Assembly (NCBI GenBank): GCA_937927825.1
Contig: CALFWV010000103.1
Location: 1-36,743 of the forward strand
DNA from: an uncultured Caulobacterales bacterium
Lineage (GTDB): Bacteria; Pseudomonadota; Alphaproteobacteria; Caulobacterales; Maricaulaceae
Length of the DNA: 36,743 nucleotides
Direction: 5' to 3'
Below are positions 18,265-26,408 of this stretch, piece after piece. The stretch's first letter is position 1. Each line of letters begins with the position of its first letter. Under the pieces are notes generated by a model that saw nothing but the letters and a program-made list of their open reading frames with translations, was not told where the DNA came from and made no database searches. The translations under genes were made by a program, and so were the position numbers.

Positions 18265-19931
18265 CCGTTAGCCGCTGACGTAATCCATTCCGATACCATC
18301 GATTTGGCGAGATAGTCACATCTCATTTCCGCAGGTAGACTATCAAAATTTCCAACAACGCCCGTGCATCGGTCAGCGCCACATAAACAGCGTTCCAAGA
18401 CCCAGTTTGAATTTTCTGAACATCTGTAATCCCATGTTAATTGTTCGTCTCGCGCAATATCTCGTATTGTAAATATTTCTGTTTTATTTCGAATGCCGCA
18501 ATTGGGATCGCAAGAATGGCATAGTCGATGCGCCAAGCCCTTATATCCGAAGACATATTCCTTCGGCCCGACTTGAATAGCGTGGTCCCGCATTATTTCG
18601 GGCAACCCAAGAGCTGTGTCTGAGTGATAGGTCTCCCCGCTGAAAATGGCGATGCGGGTGCCGGCTGGAATATTTTTTGTTGCAAAAACGGCGAGTCCTG
18701 ATTTTCCGTTTGGTGTGACGACGACCGCAGTCTCATCAGTTGGTTGAGAGATATAATATTGTGTCCGATATTGCCGTTTTTCTCGTGCGGCTGTTCTTAA
18801 CGCGTAATTCCAGTGTTTCTTATCGCCCGTGATTAGAAATAGGGCTTGGGACATCTGAGCGCAAAATACTATCGGGTGATCATTTTTCAAAATCCCAAAC
18901 ACGAGGCGGTCATTCAAGGCTGTATTTAACGTATGCGCAGTCCCATGTGGTGGAATTTCAGAGGCGAGAGGTAAGGCGGCATGGGCCGGACTGATTTTCT
19001 GGGCCATGGACTTCATCATTTTATAAAAAACGTCCCCACCTTGAATGTCCGGATTTAAGACTTGAGCGGAAATTGTCATGAGCGGGTCTGTTGGGTTTAA
19101 TCCGAAGTGATATGCTATTTTGTCGAAAAATCGCTTTGGGTCATCGTGGAGGCGCTCATCTTCATAGGCGCTAAAAAGAAGGGGATTGGACCATTCTTCA
19201 CTCTGGAATAGCCTTTCGACGGTTCCCATTCGCGAATGCAATAAGCCTTTTAATTGCCCACTCGCGCTGTGTCTGACAAGTGTTACATATCCGGGATCTG
19301 TAAGCCTGTCTTGTATAAGGGTTCTGCATTTCCCTTTATCCGTCCAAAGATGAAATCCGGTCGGAAGAAGAACCGATTCTAGGTCTTCCGGAGGAGGGGC
19401 CTTCATGGCGCGTTGGAAGGCGGCCTCGCGCAAAGTCTCTTGGCATATTCTGCGTTTTTCGGGATCAGACAGGGCAACACTCACCGTGTAGGCGTCGAAG
19501 TCCAAACTATGAGGCAAGGACTGAAGCGGGTCGCTTTCATGAAAAGCAAAATGAAAATAGGGAGCCCTACAGAAACTACGTCTAAAATAGTCGGCTATTT
19601 CAAGCACCACCTCGGTCGGCAGAGTCTCTGCATCATAGGTGCAACTGCTGATAGGATTTTTATCCCCGAGATTGTCACTTAGAACTTCAACTTCAGGGCA
19701 TGTCTCCATGTCTACGCCAATAATATCGCTTCCCGCGGCGTGGGCTGTCTTTAGTTTGTCTATTGTTTGCGATGAATAGCGCATGCCTGGGATGATTTCA
19801 GGAATCCCCGGAGGATATTGCCGGATAGTTGAAGCCGCAACCCTGCCCGTCGCCGCGCGCAATGCGACGCGCTCTGTTGGAGCCACAAAGGCATCCCATG
19901 CGCGGATAATGTCATGCGTATCATTGGTCAT
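18231..19931 (-). CDS. SET-domain protein with Orn/Lys/Arg-decarboxylase C-terminal-like N-terminus
   Basis: N-terminus 'RAWDAFVAPTERVALRAATGRVAASTIRQYPPGIPEIIPG' matches the OKR decarboxylase C-domain pattern (APTERV..E.AvGRvsa..i.pYPPGIPii.PGe). C-terminus 'GKSGLAVFATKNIPAGTRIAIFSGE...LCHSCDPNCGIRN...IARDEQLTWDYRC...CLCGADRCTGVVG' = SET plus post-SET CxCx4C. Confidence 0.82.
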   Translation of the reverse strand: MTNDTHDIIRAWDAFVAPTERVALRAATGRVAASTIRQYPPGIPEIIPGMRYSSQTIDKLKTAHAAGSDIIGVDMETCPEVEVLSDNLGDKNPISSCTYDAETLPTEVVLEIADYFRRSFCRAPYFHFAFHESDPLQSLPHSLDFDAYTVSVALSDPEKRRICQETLREAAFQRAMKAPPPEDLESVLLPTGFHLWTDKGKCRTLIQDRLTDPGYVTLVRHSASGQLKGLLHSRMGTVERLFQSEEWSNPLLFSAYEDERLHDDPKRFFDKIAYHFGLNPTDPLMTISAQVLNPDIQGGDVFYKMMKSMAQKISPAHAALPLASEIPPHGTAHTLNTALNDRLVFGILKNDHPIVFCAQMSQALFLITGDKKHWNYALRTAAREKRQYRTQYYISQPTDETAVVVTPNGKSGLAVFATKNIPAGTRIAIFSGETYHSDTALGLPEIMRDHAIQVGPKEYVFGYKGLAHRLCHSCDPNCGIRNKTEIFTIRDIARDEQLTWDYRCSENSNWVLERCLCGADRCTGVVGNFDSLPAEMRCDYLAKSMVSEWITSAANGQDGKPSNSAV

Positions 19932-21171
19932 AATTATGGCTCAAATTTTGGGTGAGGGAGATATTTAAAGCCGCCTTTAAGCGAAATAGGATTTCATCAA
20001 TTTGCGTAAGAAATTCGGGTGACCCGCAGAGAAGAAGCAAAGTGCTGGCTGTCGATTTTTCCACATCGACGGCAAACTCGCTCGACAGCACTGCGGCCCA
20101 GCGCCTTGCGTCGAGATTTTCAATGTCATGGGTACTAATAAGGATGTGGGTGGGGTCATGTGTCTCTGCGCCAACGTCAGTAGGCTTAACAATTCGAAGC
20201 GCAGGATGTACGTCTTGAATGCGTTCGGATAATTTTTTGGCAGCCTTTTCAGCGTGCTCGAAAAACCTATCCCAAGCGCCAGTGGTGATTTGTTCAAGAC
20301 GATATTCGGCAATCATAATGTCAACAAACGACACACTTGAGGACCTAAAGCCAAGATCTAAAGCTTCATCCCAGAGCCGCGCAATCGCTTCATTTTCGGT
20401 CAGAATACACCCCAAGCTGGACGGCGTAAGACCGCGTTTATGCGGACTCGTAATCCAGACGTCGCAAATAGAGGACAATGCGGGTTTTTCATTTTTTGGG
20501 CTGCGAAATCTCAAAGCGTCCCAGGCCCCGTCAACAACCACTGAAATCCCATTTGATTTCGCATAGTTATAAATCTTTATATCTTCTGACGGGGACCGAA
20601 ACCCATCATAGGAGGGAAGAACAAGAACTAGAGCTGCAAATCGGTGTGGGCCATGTAGTTCTACAAGGTCTTTGACTTTTTCTAACGTCAGGGGCCGAAC
20701 GGTTTCGTATTCCGGCTGGTGTTCCCGAACCAAACGGACGGCGGTCCAACGCCCAAATATAAGGCCGCCAATTGTACTTTGATGGCAGACATCATCAAAT
20801 AATATCAAATCTCGCTCCGGGCACAGTTTTGGAAATACGGCAATCAATAAAGTCAGTAATGCGCCCGAGGATCCGCCAAATGAAAGGCTCGCAAACCGCC
20901 CCCCGTAAAGCTCGGTCAACAAAATATTGACACGGTTCACGGGTCCCAGGTCTGAAGAAGACGGTAAAGAGAACCCTCGGTGTGAAATTGAATGTTCGGC
21001 AAACTCCCAAAGCGTACTGTAAATATTTGAGAAAATTTTCGATAGATGATCAGTATGGCGAGGCCTAAATAGGCTGAGAATGAATAGCTTTCCTAAGGGG
21101 TTTAAAACCAACGCAACGAAAGACAAAATATCTCGACGGCGGACGGACAGCGGGTCAGGGGATGTTGTCAT
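19921..21171 (-). CDS. Orn/Lys/Arg decarboxylase-like PLP-dependent (fold type I) protein, major domain only
   Basis: 'LILFDDVCHQSTIGGLIFG' (His130), 'LVLVLPSYDGFRSPSEDI', 'ISVVVDGAWDALRF' (Asp214), 'DVWITSPHKRGLTPSSLGCIL' (Lys245 in S-x-H-K). 11-nt overlap with the downstream SET gene. Confidence 0.78.
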   Translation of the reverse strand: MTTSPDPLSVRRRDILSFVALVLNPLGKLFILSLFRPRHTDHLSKIFSNIYSTLWEFAEHSISHRGFSLPSSSDLGPVNRVNILLTELYGGRFASLSFGGSSGALLTLLIAVFPKLCPERDLILFDDVCHQSTIGGLIFGRWTAVRLVREHQPEYETVRPLTLEKVKDLVELHGPHRFAALVLVLPSYDGFRSPSEDIKIYNYAKSNGISVVVDGAWDALRFRSPKNEKPALSSICDVWITSPHKRGLTPSSLGCILTENEAIARLWDEALDLGFRSSSVSFVDIMIAEYRLEQITTGAWDRFFEHAEKAAKKLSERIQDVHPALRIVKPTDVGAETHDPTHILISTHDIENLDARRWAAVLSSEFAVDVEKSTASTLLLLCGSPEFLTQIDEILFRLKAALNISLTQNLSHNYDQ

Positions 21172-21430
21172 TTTTTTCGGGATGAAATTTTGATCGGCGT
21201 GCAGAATGAAAAACGCTTCCCCTGGAAAAGGGATTTAAAAATCGACCCGCGAAGGGATTGGGTCCGGGTCTGGGTCTGCAATAGATTTGGCATGCGGTCT
21301 TCCTTGTTGGAGTCCAGCTTCTAAATTTCTGCTCGGTGATGCCATGAACCGGTCCGAAACTCATTCAAACGTTCTGTCGTTAAGTCATTGAAAATATGAT
21401 TTAATAAATCGAGACTTGCCGTATGTTATC

Positions 21431-24025
21431 TTAATCGGGCGCCGTCATTTTTATGTCGTCTATCCCAATTTCAGGAATAGAGTTTCGAATGTTCTCGGGA
21501 GGGATGTTGGCAAGAGCTCCATCCATGCCCAAAAATGTGCAGTGCCGAAACTTTGCGTCTAAAAGAAGTTCTGCTCCGTAGCTTTCTGCGAAGGCACACT
21601 GTGAAAAAATGCACCGATCAAAAATGACGTTTTCAAAATGAGAGGAGAAAAACTCTACATCTGCAAAATGACATTGAGAAAAGAATGTCCCTTTCATCTC
21701 ACAACCGGAAAAACTACTGGCTTGAAATCGGGAGCCTTGGAAAAGGCAGTGCAATACATTCGTATCTAACACCCGCCAATGGTGAAAAATAGATTGAGGA
21801 AATACGGTTTGAAAGAAATGCGACCCGGTGACTTTCACATGACTCCACTGGGTCATGGCAAAACGTGAATTTTCAGTTGTTAGACTTTCAACATGTCCCG
21901 GTGTGAAATTTAACTGGCTCATATCCGCGGATTTTAGGTGAAGTGCAGAAAGGCTTTGGGTTAGAAACCGAACGTCTTGTGCCTCGGCAGCATCAATGAA
22001 CGATGATTTGAAATTCAGCCCTTTAGGTTGCTGTGTGAGTTTAAAGTCCGAGCTATTAAATAGCGACGTAACTCCAGACATAGGGAAGGCCGCCCCAGTA
22101 CGTTTAAGTCGTTCCAGGTTAAAACATGACCAGACAAAAAATAACAGTGCAGTGGCGTTTTGCATTTGGGAGAACAGGCTTAACCCACGTGTCTCGAGAT
22201 CCGCAGGATGGATGTGTTCGCGAATTATAGTCAGCGCTACGTCCCATGCCGAATTCGAAGCTTCATCGAATCGAAGAGCCGCTTCTTTTTGACAAAAATC
22301 AGCTAAACTTGGTCCGTGATGTCCCTCGGATGAAAGTTTAATCCAGTCCTTTAACGCAATTTCAAATTCAACTGACGTCCCGAAGGAAGCGATAAGCAGG
22401 CTGAACTTATCTAGAATATAAGTGCTGATCAAATATTCGGAAAAGCCTTCATGGACAAACTGAACTCGTCCTGTATCAATATTTGCGGCACCTTGTGACA
22501 GAGCGCTGTGTTGCCCCGACATGAGAAAAATTGGAGATGTTTGGCCCGGCGCCTCGAGGAATTTCAAAGCCGTGAAGGCCCCCTTTATTTCGGGGTCGTC
22601 AACATCTTCATATATCCGCCGGAGCGAAACGGTCTGCCCGGCTTTGTTGTGCCACACCGTCACAGCAATGTACTGGAAAACCCTGAGCAAGAGCTTCTCA
22701 TCTAAGACGTGCCGGAGGTTTAAAGTTTGATGCTCTAAAATTGTTTTGAATATTTGGTTCCTGTTGGAGGTGTTGGTCAGAGCGTTAATCCGCTCATGGG
22801 GCAAGGCAAGGGATGAATCGTTCTGGTTTGCTTTAAGACCCGACTGGCACATCAGAAAAGTGAGCAGTGGGACCCGTCCAAACTGAAAGAACTCATCATA
22901 TTCTACACTCAAAAAATCCGGAAGGCTTTGGTCTTCCATGTAGCCATTTGCATCGAGATATTTGTCCCACCAGGTCCCGCGTAAATCCGCTCCGTGGCCG
23001 GTTTCCGAAGCGGTTTCATTGCGCAAGCTCCCATCCAGGCCGCACATAATAAAACGCCGGGCGTTATCCAAAGAAATTTGATTTGCGTAAAATGAAACAT
23101 GGGACTCTTGACCCAGAGCCATAATTTGAAGTGTTTTATTGTGAGCAGCACACGCCGCTTGCTCCATCTTCAATGTTTTGATGAGCTGACTTATTGGATT
23201 TTGAGAGGCTTGAGACCCATGATATATTTGGTCTATCCCATCCAATATAAGGGAAGCTTTTTTAAAAGATGATAATCTGAAGTGTTTCAGAAAAGATGAG
23301 GCCGAAAAAGAATCGCCAATGGGTTGACTGGGATTCAGCATGTCGATGTCGATGTCTGAGAGTCGGTCTCCGCGCAAGTAAATCGGAAATACGTCTCCGC
23401 TGCAAAATGTTTGAGCTAAGTGCAATGCGGCCATAGACTTACCGGCGCCCGGACCCCCGCTTATGAAAATCCAATCATTTTGTGTCGCGGTTAAATCGGC
23501 GTCTGGCGGAAGAGCAATGATATCTTCAATGTCTTGCGGCGTTGCCTCGGCGGTGTCTGCGGCTCCCAACTGAATAGGGACATAAATATCGGACGATGAA
23601 TAATTTTGATTTGGGAACTTTCCAAAATATAGCTCTTGTATCCAATTGCGATGCTGCGCGCAGATAAGGTTGGAAAGCTCTGAGGACTCTTTTTGCGTAT
23701 TGTCCTGAGTACGGCCTGCAGAATGCAGAGCCCAAACAGTTTCAAAGGCCGTTACCCAGCTTTTTGCAAGATCGGGGGCGGTCACCGTTTCAATCATTCT
23801 TAAAAAAGCACTGGAGTAGCGAGTAGGAATAACGTCCCTGTTTTTCCATTTGTTTATTGTAACGGTGCTAACGAGCTTGCCTCGGGTAAAGTCCTGAAAT
23901 GCGTCGCTAAAACTATCTTCCGTCCAATGCCCAACTTGAAAATAAAACCTGAAAAGTTCTGAGGGGCTAAATTTTGTAAAATCTTCCGGTGGCGGGATCT
24001 TGATAGGTTTACGCAAAATTCGCAC
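21431..24025 (-). CDS. STAND/NACHT NTPase with HTH-like N-terminus and pentapeptide-like C-terminus
   Basis: Walker A 'IFISGGPGAGKSMAALHLAQ', NACHT-type Walker B 'ASLILDGIDQIYH', winged-helix-type 'QFVHEGFSEYLISTYIL', C-terminal 'CLFQGSRFQASSFSGCEMKGTFFSQCHFADVEFFSSHFENVIFDRCIFSQCAF'. Likely start is TTG at 24016 (spaced from AAAAGG) rather than GTG 24025. Confidence 0.8.
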   Translation of the reverse strand: MRILRKPIKIPPPEDFTKFSPSELFRFYFQVGHWTEDSFSDAFQDFTRGKLVSTVTINKWKNRDVIPTRYSSAFLRMIETVTAPDLAKSWVTAFETVWALHSAGRTQDNTQKESSELSNLICAQHRNWIQELYFGKFPNQNYSSSDIYVPIQLGAADTAEATPQDIEDIIALPPDADLTATQNDWIFISGGPGAGKSMAALHLAQTFCSGDVFPIYLRGDRLSDIDIDMLNPSQPIGDSFSASSFLKHFRLSSFKKASLILDGIDQIYHGSQASQNPISQLIKTLKMEQAACAAHNKTLQIMALGQESHVSFYANQISLDNARRFIMCGLDGSLRNETASETGHGADLRGTWWDKYLDANGYMEDQSLPDFLSVEYDEFFQFGRVPLLTFLMCQSGLKANQNDSSLALPHERINALTNTSNRNQIFKTILEHQTLNLRHVLDEKLLLRVFQYIAVTVWHNKAGQTVSLRRIYEDVDDPEIKGAFTALKFLEAPGQTSPIFLMSGQHSALSQGAANIDTGRVQFVHEGFSEYLISTYILDKFSLLIASFGTSVEFEIALKDWIKLSSEGHHGPSLADFCQKEAALRFDEASNSAWDVALTIIREHIHPADLETRGLSLFSQMQNATALLFFVWSCFNLERLKRTGAAFPMSGVTSLFNSSDFKLTQQPKGLNFKSSFIDAAEAQDVRFLTQSLSALHLKSADMSQLNFTPGHVESLTTENSRFAMTQWSHVKVTGSHFFQTVFPQSIFHHWRVLDTNVLHCLFQGSRFQASSFSGCEMKGTFFSQCHFADVEFFSSHFENVIFDRCIFSQCAFAESYGAELLLDAKFRHCTFLGMDGALANIPPENIRNSIPEIGIDDIKMTAPD

Positions 24026-24246
24026 CTTTTAATTGTAATTGTAATTACGCAACGAAACCGCAAATCGCCCGACAATCGTAGGGTGTGGCAACTGGGCTAA
24101 TCTCATAGAGCAGAGAAGTACTCCTAGCGGAGGATGAAGTGATGATTCAAGATGTCTTGGAGTTTGAAGGGCTTTCTAGTTTTTCTGCCTGAACATCCAA
24201 ACAATCGGCACTTCGGCAATACTTAATCCCTTCCAATTTTGTTGGA

Positions 24247-24585
24247 ATGGGAGGGTTTGTAATTCTTCGCGTAACATTGTTTGGAATCCGTAATTCCCAC
24301 TTACGAAACGGTACCATCTTGTTTCGGCGGATTGTTGAACCTAAACCGCGCCTTCTGATAAAGCGAGGCAGGCCAAATTTGCGTGTTGAGACGAGTGCAG
24401 CTGCAGGTCCTGATGTGGCGAAATTTGTTCTTAATCTCGAAACAGGTTTTGACGTCTCATCGGGGCCTGCGCCCTATTTACAGCTGACATTCTATGAAAA
24501 TCTCTCTGTTGAAAGACGGTTGGATGGCTTGTTGCTTGGGCTTGCATCACTTATGGCAATAGCGTGTCATTTTTTCGCGTTATAA
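24247..24585 (+). CDS. hypothetical protein (uncertain ORF)
   Basis: 112-aa ORF upstream of and overlapping the 24564 gene by 22 nt; no recognised motif. Confidence 0.3.
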   Translation: MGGFVILRVTLFGIRNSHLRNGTILFRRIVEPKPRLLIKRGRPNLRVETSAAAGPDVAKFVLNLETGFDVSSGPAPYLQLTFYENLSVERRLDGLLLGLASLMAIACHFFAL

Positions 24586-26408
24586 AATCCACGGTTTTAT
24601 CCGTAGGCCTCCTCGGCGTGAACCTGCCGATAGCGGAGGCGCGAGACCTTTCTCCGCGAGAGAGGTCCGTCTGTTCGTCATTACGCGCGTGCATCGATAT
24701 AACCTCCCGGCATGACGCGTCCGAATTTGACTATGATGTGTTAGAGGCCGAATTTCGGCGATTCGGTTTCGGCGGGAAACAAGCGCTCTTTACCTTGCTG
24801 GACAGTGATAAAGGCCAGTCGGACATAGCGAGACTGATTTCGCGATTGGGGCCTTTGACGACACAAGATCGGCAGCGCATTCAGTCGCAGTGGTCGACGG
24901 AAAAAGCAAAAACCTATTTACCTTTGCTCTTGGACGGGCACCCTATGTCAAGAGACTTACTCTTGAAAACTTTGGGCTATTCAGATGCGGACGTTAGAGA
25001 ACAGGCTCGAAGAGCTCTTGTTCGCCTGCCTGAATACGTGCAGCGAGCGCCTATATCGACCCAGTTGCAGAAGCCTTTATTGGCCGCCCTGGTCCAGGAT
25101 CCAAATCCTGTGGCAGCGACATATTTAGCTCGAATAAGCCCGGCTGGCCACGAGCCCCAATTCGCAAAATTACTCAGTAGCGGCGACACCGAAATTGTTA
25201 CCGCAGCCTATAGCGCGCTATACAGATATAGTCCTGCAAAAGCGTTTAATACACTTTTGGGCGAGATGGCGCGTTTCGAAACACCAGCCCAATCGCGGGC
25301 TGTGGGAATGATGTTGGCAAGACGAAATGCGTCGCGGCCCGACGGGTTTTATCTGAAATTCGCGCGAGATATGTCGGGCGACCCCAAACTCTCCATACCT
25401 GCTCGGGCAAGTGGCCTGCACGGGTATTTGACGATTGCTGATGGTGCGTTCCCGGAGCTGACGCCCCCGCGATCTGAAGCTTTTTCGTTTTTGGTTAAAA
25501 GTGAGCCTTTTTTGACGCAAAATTATTATCTGCCCTATATCAAGGCCGCGGATTCGGACGCGGGCCTTGACTTGATTTGGAATATTGCTCGCGCTGAAAA
25601 ATGGACAAACCGGGATAGGATTGCCGCGTTCTTTACGGATCACCGTTTAAACCAGATAATCACGACAAATCTACTCCAAGCGAGTGACATCCGATCTTTT
25701 ACAGAAGGGCTCCGCCGCGCGGAACCAGAGCACACTCGATTTATAAGGGCGCAAATTGATCACCCGGTTTCTGCCATTGCAGCGGCGGCGCGTCAGAAAT
25801 TGAAACTTTCAGCCCCGCAAGCTCGGACGGGCAACTGCTTGATCGGCGCATTTGATTTAGAGGATATCCGTGCCCAAATGCCGTTTTTTGACGAAGGTTG
25901 GACAGTTGCGCAAAATAGCGCCCGGGTGAGTTTGCCTCGCTCAACTCTGACAACGGCGCACCCAAGTTCATCTGGCTGGTTGGCCGGGTATGATTTGTCG
26001 CGACAGGGGCGCAGGGGCACGTATTCAGGCGGAGCGCTTTTACACCATGATAATAAATCGGGCGCTTTCAAACCTATTGGGAAATTTCAAGGGCCGGTGG
26101 CCATTCTTCCCTCTCAACCGCTGCGGCTAGGTCAAACAACTAATCAATTTTGGGTCATTGATGCATCGAGAGGCGGGGAGCTCAATCTCTCGGCGTACAA
26201 AGTGGATATTGGCGGCGTCATGCCGCGTATCTCGCATATGGGGGCACTACCGGTCACGGCGACCTCCTTTGCGGTTGCACCTAATGGTGATTTACTCATC
26301 GCTTTTGATGGCAAAAAACAAATGCCAATCAGATTATCGAAGACGGGCGGGATGTCTTTTGCGTGTTCACCGAACCGAGCCTCGAATACGCCGCGCGCAC
26401 CACAATAA
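24564..26408 (+). CDS. exported HEAT-like repeat protein
   Basis: Signal peptide 'VIKSTVLSVGLLGVNLPIAEA'; helical repeats 'DADVREQARRALVRLPEYV...QKPLLAALVQDPNPVAATYLARI...'; C-terminal beta-rich region. GTG start; stop overlaps the mrp ATG (TAATG). Confidence 0.6.
   Translation: MSFFRVIKSTVLSVGLLGVNLPIAEARDLSPRERSVCSSLRACIDITSRHDASEFDYDVLEAEFRRFGFGGKQALFTLLDSDKGQSDIARLISRLGPLTTQDRQRIQSQWSTEKAKTYLPLLLDGHPMSRDLLLKTLGYSDADVREQARRALVRLPEYVQRAPISTQLQKPLLAALVQDPNPVAATYLARISPAGHEPQFAKLLSSGDTEIVTAAYSALYRYSPAKAFNTLLGEMARFETPAQSRAVGMMLARRNASRPDGFYLKFARDMSGDPKLSIPARASGLHGYLTIADGAFPELTPPRSEAFSFLVKSEPFLTQNYYLPYIKAADSDAGLDLIWNIARAEKWTNRDRIAAFFTDHRLNQIITTNLLQASDIRSFTEGLRRAEPEHTRFIRAQIDHPVSAIAAAARQKLKLSAPQARTGNCLIGAFDLEDIRAQMPFFDEGWTVAQNSARVSLPRSTLTTAHPSSSGWLAGYDLSRQGRRGTYSGGALLHHDNKSGAFKPIGKFQGPVAILPSQPLRLGQTTNQFWVIDASRGGELNLSAYKVDIGGVMPRISHMGALPVTATSFAVAPNGDLLIAFDGKKQMPIRLSKTGGMSFACSPNRASNTPRAPQ

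Noticed and set aside
19921-19931. Programmed frameshift joining the PLP and SET ORFs
   Set aside because: The overlap has a good ATG and no obvious slippery heptamer; translational coupling is simpler. Kept only as a refutation test.
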